Made by a program: the position numbers and the translations under genes. Of a stretch of 64,000 nt of DNA, positions 34,453-44,253 are shown one piece after another (within the stretch, counting starts at the first letter, position 1; each line of letters starts with the position of its first letter). The notes beneath the pieces are model-generated. The model did no database searches and was not told where the DNA came from. It saw nothing but the letters and a program-made list of their open reading frames with translations. Source of the DNA: Thermogemmatispora aurantia (lineage in GTDB: Bacteria; Chloroflexota; Ktedonobacteria; Ktedonobacterales; Ktedonobacteraceae); contig NZ_BKZV01000001.1 in NCBI RefSeq assembly GCF_008974285.1, positions 419,319-483,318 on the forward strand, written 5' to 3'.

Positions 34453-34901
34453 ATCGGCCTGCCGACCAGGCAGAACGCGCTTCGAGAGGCACGAAGGCAT
34501 CTTCTGAGGGAAGATCGCCGCCCTGCAGGTTTGGAGAGCAGCCAGGGATGCTTCGCTTGTGAGTGCAGCTCGGCGAGGCCTTTGGCTGCTCCCGTAGTTG
34601 AGAACGTGTCTGTCGACCTAGTGGACTGTTCTTCTCCTTCTCCAGCCAGTACTTCTGCGGTTTACAAGCAGCGCCACAGTCGGTTAGTATAACCCGGTCG
34701 CTTCGATACGGCGGGTAAGAGATGACCTTGAGCTGGCGCTGTCTTGGTTGTGACCTTGTTTGTGGCCGCGCCTTCCTCTGCCTCTCGTTACCAGAGCAAG
34801 CGCTGATCGGTCGCGACGCCGGAAGGAGCGGCCTGGTGGTGGCATCTTCGTGGGGGTGGCACGCTGTTACCTCCGGTCAGAGCGCAGAGGAGGAAGAAAC
34901 G
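34453..34901. other. Intergenic region, nothing recognised
   Basis: About 450 bases after aconitase. A small CTGCC/GGCAG hairpin just after the stop codon and a GGC-ATCTTC/GAAGAT hairpin near 34496-34520 may help end transcription; neither has a T run. The frame open from 34722 leads into the DinB gene but is not coding in character. Confidence 0.35.
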
Positions 34902-35378
34902 ATGAATGCAAGCGATGTTCTAAAATACGGTCATTTGACGGTCATGAAAACACTTGAAGGCTTTCCCGAGTCGGCGCGTGAGCAAAGTGGAGCGTGCGGG
35001 GCCTGGTCGGTCAAAGATATCATTGCTCACCTTGCCTCATATGAGCTGGTCCTGGTCGATGTCCTGGTCTCTTTCCTCGAAGATGATCCCACTCCCTACC
35101 TGGGGCGCTTTACCGAGCTGGGGCCTCAGTTCAATGAGGCCGAGGTGGCAATGCGCAAGGCCTCCAGTTTCGCTGAGGTGCTCCAGGAGTATGTTGCAAC
35201 CCATGAGCGGACGATGGAGCTGATCACCCGCATTCCAGCGGAAACCTGCCGCCAGGCAGGCACCCTGCCCTGGTACGGTGATCCCTACTCGCTCGATGAC
35301 CTGATCGTCTATATGTACTACGGTCACAAGCGCGAACATAGCGCGCAGATCGCTGCCTTCCGCGATCACCTCCGCTAG
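34902..35378 (+). CDS. DinB/YfiT-like four-helix protein
   Basis: A 158-residue protein of the DinB superfamily, a four-helix bundle that usually binds a divalent metal through three histidines. Candidate ligands are H in WSVKDIIAHLASYE and the H residues in MYYGHKREHSAQIAAFRDHL. Members act in thiol-dependent transfer or detoxification, often with mycothiol or bacillithiol-like cofactors. The ATG at 34902 is preceded by GAGGAGG; the longer frame from 34722 has no homology. Single gene. Confidence 0.85.
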   Translation: MNASDVLKYGHLTVMKTLEGFPESAREQSGACGAWSVKDIIAHLASYELVLVDVLVSFLEDDPTPYLGRFTELGPQFNEAEVAMRKASSFAEVLQEYVATHERTMELITRIPAETCRQAGTLPWYGDPYSLDDLIVYMYYGHKREHSAQIAAFRDHLR

Positions 35379-35646
35379 GAAGAAGTGACCAGCTCACCCA
35401 GGTTCCCTTCTGCTGCACGGTGGCCGGACCGGACCTCGCCAGGCTGCCGAAGACGAGGTTGTCTCTGCTCCGCGGCCAGCAGCTGAGCTTAGGGGCCTTG
35501 ACAGGCAGACAGGCAGACAGACAGCAGGTTTTCCTCTCCTCGGCCTTCTCCGGCATGTGCTATGCTTGAAGAAGCAGCCATAGCCTGGCTGCCGGCCTCC
35601 CTACCCCAGCAGCGTCAAGCAGATGTTGACGAGGAGCGAGCAGCAC

Positions 35647-36483
35647 ATGGAACAGATACCAGTTGAGCTACAGGAGCAGTATCGCGCTCTCCAGGCCTTG
35701 CTAGATCAGCTCGATCCGCACGAACCGCCGAAAGCAATCGTCGTGCCCCCTTCGCCAGAGCCACGGGGCCATATCATTGTCTTTCCCTCATCCTTCAATC
35801 CTCCGACCACCGCGCATCTCTCTTTGCTGCACAAGGCACAAGAGCAGGGAGGAGGTGATGTTATGGTCTATGCTGCTATGAGCAAGCAGATCGTTGACAA
35901 AGAACATGTCGAGCGCCCAACCTTGCTTGATCGCCTGGTATTACTGCAGCAAATTCTGCAGCACGAGCTTCCCGGCGTGGGCTTGCTGCTGTTTAACCGT
36001 GGTCTCTACGTTGAGCAGGCGGAGGCAGTACAGCACAGTTTTCCCAAGGTCAGCCGTCTTACCTTTCTGGTTGGCTTTGACAAGATTGTGCAAATTTTTG
36101 ATCCGCGCTACTATAGCGATCGCGATGTGGCGTTGCGTCAGCTTTTTCGCCTGGCGCATCTGCTGGTAGCTCCGCGTGGGAGCAATGGCGAAGAGGAGCT
36201 ACGTGCGCTGCTGGCGCGGCCCGAGAATCGCCAGTTTGCCGAGGCGGTCCAGGCCCTGCCCTTCGATCCAGCCTATCGAGACATCTCCTCGACGCGCGTG
36301 CGCCAGAACCCGACCGCCCATGCCCGCGATGTGCCTCCAGAGGTCCTGCGCTTTATCCAGGAGACTCACGCCTACGAGGCGCCTGCAGTCCCGGGCGCGG
36401 GCGCGGGCGCGTCAGACCCCTATGAGGAGCACTTGCGAGCTGTTGCAGCCGTGCTCAGGAAGGGGGCACCAGGCGAAAAATGA
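35647..36483 (+). CDS. Nicotinate/nicotinamide nucleotide adenylyltransferase-like protein
   Basis: A 278-residue nucleotidyltransferase. The ATP-binding motif is FPSSFNPPTTAHLSLL, where the usual GxFDPxHxGH reads with T-A-H. The second signature ISSTRVR is intact, as in NadD and NMNAT (ISSTxxR). In NAD synthesis these enzymes join NaMN or NMN to AMP. The low similarity outside the motifs and the extra N-terminal 45 residues mean that another acceptor is possible. The ATG at 35647 has AGGAG 10 bases upstream; ATG 35623 is in frame too. Its 3' end overlaps the convergent FHA gene by 29 bases. Confidence 0.8.
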   Translation: MEQIPVELQEQYRALQALLDQLDPHEPPKAIVVPPSPEPRGHIIVFPSSFNPPTTAHLSLLHKAQEQGGGDVMVYAAMSKQIVDKEHVERPTLLDRLVLLQQILQHELPGVGLLLFNRGLYVEQAEAVQHSFPKVSRLTFLVGFDKIVQIFDPRYYSDRDVALRQLFRLAHLLVAPRGSNGEEELRALLARPENRQFAEAVQALPFDPAYRDISSTRVRQNPTAHARDVPPEVLRFIQETHAYEAPAVPGAGAGASDPYEEHLRAVAAVLRKGAPGEK

Positions 36484-37216
36484 TGCGGTGATTGCCGATC
36501 TGGATCACATCCCCTTCCCTGAGGATACAGCGCGAGACGCGCTGGCCATTGACAAAAGTGCCGGTGGCAGAACGACGATCTTCCAGCTCGTAGCGTCCAT
36601 CCGGCAACTGACGAATTGTGGCATGCAGACGACTGACCGTCAGATCCTCCAGAAAGAGATCGCAATCGCGACTACGGCCAATGGTCATCTCGGGCAATAG
36701 CTCGAAGGTGCGCGGGACTCCCCTGACATTGCCCAGCTCCAGGCGAGCAATCACACTGGTTGCGGGATCGGGCTGCCTGGTCAGATGCAGCTCCTTCCCC
36801 CGCGAAGAGGCCAGCTGGAAAGGACGCGTGCCCTCATGGGCATAAAAAGTTAGACGAGTATTGCCGAAGCGTAGCTCGTCCCCATCGCGCAGCAGAGCCT
36901 GCTTGACGGGCCGCCCATTCACAAAGCTATCGCCACTTCCATGATCATCACGCAGCAGGTAACCTTGAGGCGTATACAGAATGCTCGCCTGCCGGCGATG
37001 GACGCTGACATCCTCCAGGAAAATATCGCAGTCACGGCTGCGGCCTATAGTTGTACACTCATTCCACAGCTCAACACGCTTGTTTGGCAACGGCTCGCGA
37101 TGAATTACCAAATAGGCGACCCCTGGCTGCTCTGAAGACTCTCGCAACATCTGGCGGCACTCCTCGCTGAGGCGTCTGTGTTCCCGAGTACGCATCAACC
37201 AAAACACATTCCGCAT
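36455..37216 (-). CDS. Protein with two FHA domains
   Basis: A 253-residue soluble protein with two forkhead-associated domains, which bind phosphothreonine. The first (about 45-125) has TIGRSRDCDIFLED, SVHRRQASI and SGDSFVNG. The second (about 170-250) has TIGRSRDCDLFLED, SRLHATI and ATGTFVNG. Both keep the G-R-S and S-x-x-H residues that contact the phosphopeptide. The domains look like an internal duplication. It probably reads the output of the Ser/Thr kinases encoded nearby (24.6 kb and 40.6 kb). It overlaps the NadD-like gene by 29 bases at the 3' end. Confidence 0.92.
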   Translation of the reverse strand: MRNVFWLMRTREHRRLSEECRQMLRESSEQPGVAYLVIHREPLPNKRVELWNECTTIGRSRDCDIFLEDVSVHRRQASILYTPQGYLLRDDHGSGDSFVNGRPVKQALLRDGDELRFGNTRLTFYAHEGTRPFQLASSRGKELHLTRQPDPATSVIARLELGNVRGVPRTFELLPEMTIGRSRDCDLFLEDLTVSRLHATIRQLPDGRYELEDRRSATGTFVNGQRVSRCILREGDVIQIGNHRIIFRLVPPS

Positions 37217-37582
37217 GGACCAGCATCCAGTTCTCTGTTCTCGCCCCGTTCTCGCAGGTTAGACTCACAGGCAAGCGGGCAGAGGCGCCGCTCCTGGTCT
37301 CGCCAAGGCCCTCCCAGACGGGCGGCCAGCTGGCAGTCCCACCAGCGACCTGGCCCTGGGCCGCGACTGAGACCGCGTGAGCGGCGGGGCGGCCTAAGCA
37401 CTGGGGCGAGTAGAGTATGCTTTCCTCTTCCCTCCCGCATTGATTGTAGCATACTATAGTACTATGGACACCGCAGGCTGATCGATCCACTAGCCGGAGA
37501 CAGCGCCCGTCGCGTGTTTCTACTCTGGAGAAGCGACGAAGACAGGCAGTGACTCGTGGCAGCAGGCAGCTAGCCGCTTGTG
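37217..37582. other. Intergenic region upstream of the FHA gene
   Basis: About 365 bases. An AT-rich spot (37440-37465) holds TATAGT and TACAAT strings on the minus strand that could be -10 boxes for the FHA gene, without a good -35. No gene is supportable. Confidence 0.35.
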
Positions 37583-38368
37583 CTAATTCCAGCCTACATA
37601 GCGCAGGGCTTGAGAGATGCGCTGGCCAGCGTGCACTGCCGCCCCAATAAAATCGGAGAGGCGCGGGTGAAAGCGCTCACTTGGCCCACCGATCGAGACA
37701 GCGGCTACCGCTGTTCCAAGATGATCAAAAATGGGCGCCGCCACGGCATCGACTCCTTCCTCCAGCTCACCACACGAGACGGCATAGCCCTGCAGGCGGA
37801 CCTGGCGTAGCTCCTCGATGAAGCGCCGGGGATCAGTGATCGTTCGTTCTGTGTAGCGCTCCAGCTTCATCCGGCCAATCAACTCGCTGAGGCGATGCTC
37901 CCACTGATAGGCCAGCAAAACCTTACCGGTTGAGACCGCATGGGCTGGTAGATGCTGGCCCGGCACGTTCACCACGCGCACAAAGAAATAAGAATCCTCT
38001 GTATCGATAATGACCACTTCCATCCCTTCCAGCACGGCCAGATGGACCGATTCGCGCGTCTGGTCGCGCAACTCCATCAGGATGGGGCGGGCCACTTTAC
38101 GCACTGCATGAGAACTCAGGACGCTCGCGCTCAGAGCGGTAACATGCAAGCTCAAACCGTACTTATGCGTATCTTCATCCTGAATCAGTAAACCCTCATT
38201 CACCAGGGCTGTCACCAAACGATGCGTCGTCGACTTGGGCAGGCCCGTCGCCTGGGCCAGGTCAGTAATCCCCAGCAAACGGCGACTATGAAAGGCGCGC
38301 AGCACACTGGCGATCCGATGGACAATCTGGACAGTCTTTTCGCCATCCAGGGGCGCTCCATGCCGCAT
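37583..38368 (-). CDS. IclR family transcriptional regulator
   Basis: A 261-residue regulator with an N-terminal winged helix (IASVLRAFHSRRLLGITDLAQATGLPKSTTHRLVTALVNEGLL) and the IclR effector-binding domain (about 80-255). That domain includes the typical HLPAHAVSTGKVLLAY and 'GYAVSCGELEEGVDAVAAPIFD' patterns. IclR proteins often control a divergent catabolic gene. Here the CocE-type hydrolase gene is divergent 262 bases away, and a perfect 16-base palindrome lies between them. A consensus promoter precedes this gene. The effector may be a hydrolysis product of the neighbour enzyme; this is inference. Confidence 0.93.
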   Translation of the reverse strand: MRHGAPLDGEKTVQIVHRIASVLRAFHSRRLLGITDLAQATGLPKSTTHRLVTALVNEGLLIQDEDTHKYGLSLHVTALSASVLSSHAVRKVARPILMELRDQTRESVHLAVLEGMEVVIIDTEDSYFFVRVVNVPGQHLPAHAVSTGKVLLAYQWEHRLSELIGRMKLERYTERTITDPRRFIEELRQVRLQGYAVSCGELEEGVDAVAAPIFDHLGTAVAAVSIGGPSERFHPRLSDFIGAAVHAGQRISQALRYVGWN

Positions 38369-38439
38369 ACGTCTCCCCCTTATACCGGCCTGCCTGGTTC
38401 GCCTGCCGGAATAGAGTGTCCCATAATTGATGAGTGGCA

Positions 38440-38468
38440 GTATAGTCAGACGGCTGAGGGAGTGTCAA
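38440..38468 (-). promoter_or_regulatory. Consensus sigma-70 promoter of the IclR gene
   Basis: On the minus strand a perfect TTGACA (38463-38468) and TATACT (38440-38445) are separated by exactly 17 bases, about 72 bases before the start codon. Confidence 0.85.
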
Positions 38469-38516
38469 GACTGGCATTCTCCTCGTGAGACGTTGTATCA
38501 TACACCATGATCATTC

Positions 38517-38532
38517 AGGCCCAGCTGGGCCT
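38517..38532. promoter_or_regulatory. Perfect 16-base palindrome in the iclR-cocE divergent region
   Basis: AGGCCCAGCTGGGCCT reads the same on both strands. It lies between the IclR gene promoter and the CocE-type gene, the expected place for an IclR operator. Confidence 0.6.
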
Positions 38533-38630
38533 CGTCAGGTCCGGTTTGGCCTGGCCTGGTCACCTCTGACCGGCCAGGCGGCCACCAAGGTAGCCAGGCC
38601 AGGCATCTGCAAGAAGGAGTTTCAGCATCT

Positions 38631-40397
38631 ATGACAACGCAACCGGGTCAGCAAGTCGTCGTGGACTATGATGTCCCCGCCCGCATGCGCGATGGGACGA
38701 CGCTGCGCGCGAATATCTACCGACCGGCTGGTGAAGGACAGTGGCCAGTGCTGCTGACACGCCTGCCCTACGGCAAGGATCTGCCACTGGGTAGCGCCAT
38801 TCTGGACCCTGTCCAGGCCGCCAGACGCGGCTACGTAGTCATCGTGCAGGACACACGCGGACGCTTTACTTCTGAAGGCGACTGGGTGCCGATGGCCAAC
38901 GAAGCCCGCGACGGCTTCGATACGATTGAATGGGCGTCGCGCCTGCCCTATAGCAACGGGCAGGTTGGAATGTATGGCGCTTCCTACTTCGGCTTCACCC
39001 AGTGGTCGGCAGCGGTCGAGCAGCCCCCAGCGCTGAAGACGATGATTCCGCTCTTCACCTGGAGTGACCCCTTTAATGGGGTGGTCTTCCGGGGCGGTGC
39101 GCTGGAGCTGGGCACAATGGCCCATTGGCAGCTGCAGATGGGTATGGACGTGCTGATGCGCCGGTACCGCAACGATCCCCAGGCCCTGGGACGGGCCATC
39201 GCGCTCTGGGCAAAGGAGATGGATGCTTTGGGCAAGGAAGGCTACTGGTCGTTGCCCCTCAAGGAGTTCCGCCCGCTGAAAACCCAGGAGATCGCACCCG
39301 CGTTCTTCCTGGCCCTGGAGTTTCCGATGCAGCGCGCCGCCGCCGAATACATGAATATCAGCGGGAAACACGACCGTGTGACCGTGCCAGCCTTCAATGG
39401 CGGCGGCTGGTACGACATCTTTTTGCAGGATACGCTGGAGCATTTCACCGCCATGCGTCAGCATGGCGCTACCCCCCAGGCCCGTCAGAGCAAGCTGCTG
39501 ATCGGTCCCTGGGCCCATACTTCGCAAGGGACTCTGGTTGGTGAGCAGACCTTTGGTTTCGCCTCGACCACTGCTTTTATCAATCTGCAGCAGGATTTCA
39601 TGACCTATCAGTTGCGCTGGTTCGACTATTGGCTCAAGGGCATCGAGAATGGCATCCTCCAGGAGGCCCCCATCAAGATCTTCGTGATGGGAGCCAATAT
39701 CTGGCGCGACGAGCAGGAGTGGCCGCTGGCCCGCGCCGTCGAGACGCGCTACTACCTGCATAGCCAGGGCCACGCCAATACCCTGCACGGAGACGGCACC
39801 CTCTCGACCAAGCCGCCAGAGGATGAGAGCGCCGACCAGTATACCTACGACCCCGCCAACCCGGTGCTCACACGCGGAGGCGCTCTGCTGATGGCCCCCG
39901 AGTACCCCGCTGGCCCTTTTGATCAGCGACCCACAGAGAGCCGCCATGATGTCTTGGTTTATACTAGCGCCCCCTTGCAGGCAGACCTGGAGGTCACCGG
40001 TCCTATCCGCGTTCATTTGTGGGCCGTCTCCAGCGCTCCCGATACCGACTTTGTGGCCCGCCTGGTCGACGTCCATCCCGATGGCTACGCCCAGAACCTG
40101 ACCGACGGTATCATTCGGGCCCGTTACCGACATGCGCCGCGAGGTGGCGACCCTTCGCTGATCGAGCCTGGCAAAGCCTATGAATACGTGATCGATTTGT
40201 GGTCGACCAGCAATCTCTTTAAAGCAGGCCACCGTATCCGCCTGGATATCACCAGCAGCAATTTCCCTCGCTGGGACCGCAACCCAAATACCGGCCAGCC
40301 ACTGGGGGCTAGCGCCGAGATGATCCCCGCTCAGCAGACGATTCTCCATAATCGCGAGCACCCTTCCTATGTTGTTCTGCCGATTGTGCCTCACTAG
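38631..40397 (+). CDS. CocE/NonD family hydrolase (X-Pro dipeptidyl-peptidase-like)
   Basis: A 588-residue hydrolase. The alpha/beta domain (about 10-330) holds the nucleophile serine in GMYGASYFGFTQW, the oxyanion tyrosine region RLPYGKD and QDTRGRFTSEG, and the aspartate/histidine region WYDIFLQDTLEHF and GPWAHT. The C-terminal jelly-roll domain (about 350-585) is typical of cocaine esterase, X-Pro dipeptidyl-peptidase and acylase members. These enzymes cleave esters or amides; the substrate here is unknown. AGGAG lies 12 bases before the ATG. No signal peptide is seen, so it is cytosolic. It is divergent from the iclR gene. Confidence 0.92.
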   Translation: MTTQPGQQVVVDYDVPARMRDGTTLRANIYRPAGEGQWPVLLTRLPYGKDLPLGSAILDPVQAARRGYVVIVQDTRGRFTSEGDWVPMANEARDGFDTIEWASRLPYSNGQVGMYGASYFGFTQWSAAVEQPPALKTMIPLFTWSDPFNGVVFRGGALELGTMAHWQLQMGMDVLMRRYRNDPQALGRAIALWAKEMDALGKEGYWSLPLKEFRPLKTQEIAPAFFLALEFPMQRAAAEYMNISGKHDRVTVPAFNGGGWYDIFLQDTLEHFTAMRQHGATPQARQSKLLIGPWAHTSQGTLVGEQTFGFASTTAFINLQQDFMTYQLRWFDYWLKGIENGILQEAPIKIFVMGANIWRDEQEWPLARAVETRYYLHSQGHANTLHGDGTLSTKPPEDESADQYTYDPANPVLTRGGALLMAPEYPAGPFDQRPTESRHDVLVYTSAPLQADLEVTGPIRVHLWAVSSAPDTDFVARLVDVHPDGYAQNLTDGIIRARYRHAPRGGDPSLIEPGKAYEYVIDLWSTSNLFKAGHRIRLDITSSNFPRWDRNPNTGQPLGASAEMIPAQQTILHNREHPSYVVLPIVPH

Positions 40398-40535
40398 TTG
40401 TGCCAGATGGCAGTCAAGCCTCCCTGGCCGCCGGTGCGCGGCACATTCGCTGATCAGATCGTGCGCTTGCTGGCCCTGGCGCGGCTGACCACCCCGCGTC
40501 AGCAGCGTTTCTGTGGCTGTGGTCAAGGAGCTAAT

Positions 40536-40555
40536 GTCAGGCTGCCATGCCTGAC
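40536..40555. terminator. Hairpin between convergent genes, weak terminator candidate
   Basis: GTCAGGC and GCCTGAC form a perfect 7-base stem with a 6-base loop, between the stop codons of the CocE-type gene and the convergent kinase gene. There is no T run. Confidence 0.4.
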
Positions 40556-40581
40556 CGCCAAGAACCAGGCCACTACGGCCC

Positions 40582-42063
40582 TCAGCACCAGAGGCGCTCA
40601 CCAGTCTGCATGGTGTGAGAGAAGATGCCGAGATGGCCGGCTAGCAGCAGCAAAAAAAGCAGGAGGCCGCCGAGCAGAACCACCATGGCCAGGAGCGTTA
40701 ACGTCAGCACAAGCAAGCGGCTTGTGAGTAAGAACGGCTCCGACTGAGGTGGACGGGTGACAGCTTTGGCCCTGACCTCCAGACCGCGCTCGCTCTCGCT
40801 CAGCGGCCCCGGGGCAGGAGCTGGCTCGCTCTCTTCCGCAGCTACCTCCTGCCCCGCCTGCTTCACCGCGGCGGGAGCCGGGGTCTGCCTCTGTCGCTGG
40901 CGCCTTTCCCGCTCCTCCTGCGCCCTCCTGAGCTGGGCCGCTGCCTTGAGCGGCGCCTCCTCTGGCTGTGGCGTGCGCCTCGGCGTCACTAGCCGCTCTT
41001 CGACCGGCCCGGGCAAGGCCAGACAAGCGGCATGATTGGCCGCCACCGCCAGCGCTCGCACCTCGCTACGCTGCTGACGCAACTGGGCGCCCTCCTGCAA
41101 CCTGGCCTGGATCACAGCGTCGTACGCCTGGGCAAAGGCCAGAATCGTTGGAAAGCGCTGCTCGGGCTTCTTGGCTAATGCCCGTAGAAAGATCTCATCC
41201 AGCTCTCTCGGCAAGGATGAATTATAGACGCTGGGAGGCGTCGGAGGAGTATGATGGTGATGATGCAGAAGCTGGCTGGCAGTCCCCTCAAAAACCGCCC
41301 GTCCTGTGACAAGTTGATAGATCATGACCGCCAGCGCGTACTGGTCGGCAGGTGGACCAACAGCCACCGCATCAGCCTGGGCGGGATCATCAAACTGCTC
41401 TGGCGCCATATAGAGCGGCGTCCCGACAGAGCGATGAAACGAACGGCCCTGACGATAAAAGGTCGCTAGACCAAAGTCAGCCAGCAAGAGATGAGGCCGG
41501 CCATGCGGAAAAATGCGATTCAGCAGAGCTGCCCGCTCGGCATCCACCGTAGGACTGAGCGGGCCGCGATCGACGCGGATCAAAAAATTCGTCGGTTTGA
41601 TATCACGGTGGACAATGCCATGATCATGGGCACACTGGAGGGCCGAGGCCGCCTGAAGCAGATAGTAGCCAGCCTCCTCCGCCGAAATAGGCCAGCTAAA
41701 GCCGTACTGCTGCGTCCGTCGCTGGAGCCATTTCCAGAGCGAGCCTTCAGAAAGATAAGGCATAACCAGATACGTAATAACCGTTGAGTCCGGCTCTAGT
41801 GTCTCTTCACCAAAATGATAAAGGGGTAAAATATGCTCATGTTCCAGCTCAGCGACAGCACGTGCTTCGCGGATAAAGCGACGAGCAGCCTGTATACCCT
41901 CGGGAGAGAGAGGAGCAGAGCGGAGATCGCTACAGATGACCTTAATAGCAACCTTGCGCCCGATCCGTTCATGCTGGGCAAGATAGATATCCCCCATCCC
42001 ACCGCTTTCGAGGAGCCGTAAGAGACGATATCCACCGAGCGTCTTCCCCACCAACATATTCAT
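40582..42063 (-). CDS. Membrane-anchored Ser/Thr protein kinase
   Basis: A 493-residue kinase of the PknB-like group. The kinase domain (about 10-300) shows the Gly loop [12 protein letters not shown], the lysine in [17 protein letters not shown] in LADFGLA and APE in MAPEQF, so it should be active. An insertion follows the catalytic loop ([21 protein letters not shown]). A run of five histidines sits after the F-helix region. The C-terminal part is a charged, proline- and glutamine-rich linker ending in one membrane helix (about 452-478) with a short tail, so the kinase faces the cytoplasm with almost no external sensor. The HEAT protein gene upstream on the same strand may be linked in function. 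Confidence 0.93.
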   Translation of the reverse strand: MNMLVGKTLGGYRLLRLLESGGMGDIYLAQHERIGRKVAIKVICSDLRSAPLSPEGIQAARRFIREARAVAELEHEHILPLYHFGEETLEPDSTVITYLVMPYLSEGSLWKWLQRRTQQYGFSWPISAEEAGYYLLQAASALQCAHDHGIVHRDIKPTNFLIRVDRGPLSPTVDAERAALLNRIFPHGRPHLLLADFGLATFYRQGRSFHRSVGTPLYMAPEQFDDPAQADAVAVGPPADQYALAVMIYQLVTGRAVFEGTASQLLHHHHHTPPTPPSVYNSSLPRELDEIFLRALAKKPEQRFPTILAFAQAYDAVIQARLQEGAQLRQQRSEVRALAVAANHAACLALPGPVEERLVTPRRTPQPEEAPLKAAAQLRRAQEERERRQRQRQTPAPAAVKQAGQEVAAEESEPAPAPGPLSESERGLEVRAKAVTRPPQSEPFLLTSRLLVLTLTLLAMVVLLGGLLLFLLLLAGHLGIFSHTMQTGERLWC

Positions 42064-42285
42064 TCCGTTTGACCCTCACTACCTGGATAACAGAGAGAAA
42101 GCTCGCCAGGAAGGAGCCGCGAGAGAAGTACAGTAATGCTCCCTGACGGGCAAAGAGAGTTTTCTGGTTCCTATTGTATAGTATACAGAGGGGCTACGAA
42201 ACAAGACAGCAGAAGAGCGAGGGAAAGGGCACTTTCGTCCCCCTCCCCTACCCACCAGACCAGCCTTGGGCCGGACCCAGACTTG

Positions 42286-44250
42286 CTAGGCCACAGCCTG
42301 CTCCAGCTGGGCAAGCGCTGCCGCGGCAGCCTCACGCACAGATGGACGCGACTGGAGTAAGTAGCGCAGGGCCGGTAGTGACTCGCGATCACGATACTGA
42401 GCAGCCAAACGGCAGGCTAAAGCCGCCACCGCCGGAGCCGGATCGCTCAGAGCTTCACGCATAGCCATGCGGCTGCTCCACTGCTCACCGCTGCTGTCCA
42501 GTCTCATAAGGGCCATGAAAGCGGCCTCGCGCACAACCGGATCGAAGTCACGGCAGGCCTGCACTGCAAGATCGAGGCACTCACGAGCTTCAAGCAGAGC
42601 CAGAGAGCGCAGCACGGCTACGGCGAGGATACTGCCTGGCACACGCTCATTTTCAGGCGGCAGGGGATCAGCGCGCTGGGCCAGGGCAGTGCGCTCCGAG
42701 AGAACAACAACTTCTGTGAGGAGGCGACGAAATACATCTAGTGCCCGCCTTTCTCCAAGAGCGGCCAGAGCTTCACAGGCCAGGCCCAAGCGCTGTGCCT
42801 CTTCAGCGCTCTCCAGACGGTTGGCTCTTTCCAAGGCAGCCAGCAGAGGCGCACACAATCGTAGCTCGCGCAGATCTAGCAGCGTCCTCACAACTGGCGA
42901 CCAGGCCTGCTCATTCCAGTCGTGGAGGGCCGCCAGCAAAATATCGCGTGCCGGTCCATTCATCCAACGCTCGATCTCAGGCATCAGAGGAAGGCAGCTC
43001 GTAACGGGCTGGATAATCCGCGGTTCGCGAATGAGGCCGCGCACGATACCACTCCAGTAGCGCCCAAGAAGTAGAGCAAACTGGTGCAGCGCCACGACCT
43101 GCGGCCAGCCTCCATAGCGACGTGCGCTGGCAAAAAGAGCCTGCACTAACGGCTGTAGCTCGCGTTCAAAGACCAGGGGCGGCTGCTCAGACTGAACACT
43201 GGCGCTCCGAATGCTTTCAAGACAGACATAGTAACAGACCAGAGCGGCGTGCTGGATAAGCCTGGAAGACAGCGTCGCCTCTGGAGGCGGATCAAGATAG
43301 GCCTCTAAAGGAATGGCCCGATAGAGCGAGGGAGCCACATAGGCTTCGAGTCCCGGAATACCCTCCAGACCCAGGGCCAGCAAGAGGTCAAAGAAGCCCG
43401 GCTGCTTTAACTTCAGACAGGCCTCGATGAGGTCTATACGCGCCCAGCCCTCGGCCTCCTTTACCGCTCGCATGAGCGTTTGACGCGCCAAGAGAGTATT
43501 CTGTCGCAGCAGGGCCTGCGCGGCATAAAGCGAAAGATGCGGATCAAGAGCCAGACGTCCGAGGAGGGCTGTCAGCTCCGCATCTTTATAGCTGCCGAGC
43601 ATCAGCACAGCCAGGCGGCGGGCCTTCCCCAGAGGCGTCTCCGCCGGACTACTGGCTTGAAGTGGCCTTTGTTCCAGCTCTTGGTCGCCGGGATCGCCAC
43701 GCGCGATCAGCGCCTGCCAGACCGGTATCAGGCTACCGGCGCGGTCTATTTCATATAGATGAGCAGTGACCACCGGCGCCCACTGGGGGAGCGGGCTGAA
43801 GTCGAGCAGAGGCACCAGGCGCCTGGCTGCCTCCTCTACACTGAGCGCCCCCCAGCGCAGATCGGTGAGCAGGGTCATGACATCGGTACGGAGTCGGCTC
43901 AAGCGCTCCCTGACCGCCAGCGATTCGGCATCCAGAGGAGGCTGCGGCTGACGCACAAGCAGATGCTCCAGGGTGGCAGCATACTCCAGCGGCTTTCTTC
44001 TCCCTTCCAGAGCAGTCACTGTCGCCGCCGACCCACTATTGCCAAGCTGCTCCGCGGCCTCTGCTCCCCCCGCCGACGACGCCACTTCTTCCTCGGCTGT
44101 AAGAGCCTGGCCCCCTTCCTGCGCCGCCGACGCTGCCTGTGGCTTCATCTCCACACTGAGCGTCCCCTCATCCGAGACTGGCGTCGCTTGGGCCTCCTGC
44201 CCCGACGCCGACGTTGCTGGCTCTGGCTGATCATGATAGACGTCTGTCAT
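42286..44250 (-). CDS. HEAT-repeat protein of unknown function
   Basis: A 654-residue soluble protein. The first 95 residues are low-complexity and acidic. The rest is helical with HEAT/armadillo-like repeats, clearest at the C-terminus (DPVVREAAFMALMRLD, DPAPAVAALACRLAAQYRDRESLPALRYLL, RPSVREAAAAALAQLEQ). Such proteins serve as binding scaffolds; no enzyme motif is seen. The ATG at 44250 lies just after two degenerate copies of the CRISPR repeat sequence (44254-44311), one of which supplies the GAGG that probably serves as Shine-Dalgarno. It lies upstream of a Ser/Thr kinase gene on the same strand and may be its partner. Confidence 0.75.
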   Translation of the reverse strand: MTDVYHDQPEPATSASGQEAQATPVSDEGTLSVEMKPQAASAAQEGGQALTAEEEVASSAGGAEAAEQLGNSGSAATVTALEGRRKPLEYAATLEHLLVRQPQPPLDAESLAVRERLSRLRTDVMTLLTDLRWGALSVEEAARRLVPLLDFSPLPQWAPVVTAHLYEIDRAGSLIPVWQALIARGDPGDQELEQRPLQASSPAETPLGKARRLAVLMLGSYKDAELTALLGRLALDPHLSLYAAQALLRQNTLLARQTLMRAVKEAEGWARIDLIEACLKLKQPGFFDLLLALGLEGIPGLEAYVAPSLYRAIPLEAYLDPPPEATLSSRLIQHAALVCYYVCLESIRSASVQSEQPPLVFERELQPLVQALFASARRYGGWPQVVALHQFALLLGRYWSGIVRGLIREPRIIQPVTSCLPLMPEIERWMNGPARDILLAALHDWNEQAWSPVVRTLLDLRELRLCAPLLAALERANRLESAEEAQRLGLACEALAALGERRALDVFRRLLTEVVVLSERTALAQRADPLPPENERVPGSILAVAVLRSLALLEARECLDLAVQACRDFDPVVREAAFMALMRLDSSGEQWSSRMAMREALSDPAPAVAALACRLAAQYRDRESLPALRYLLQSRPSVREAAAAALAQLEQAVA

Positions 44251-44253
44251 TCT

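Noticed and set aside
38622..40601. 659-residue minus-strand frame opposite the CocE-type gene
   Set aside because: It is a mirror frame of a gene with clear catalytic motifs and has no motif of its own.
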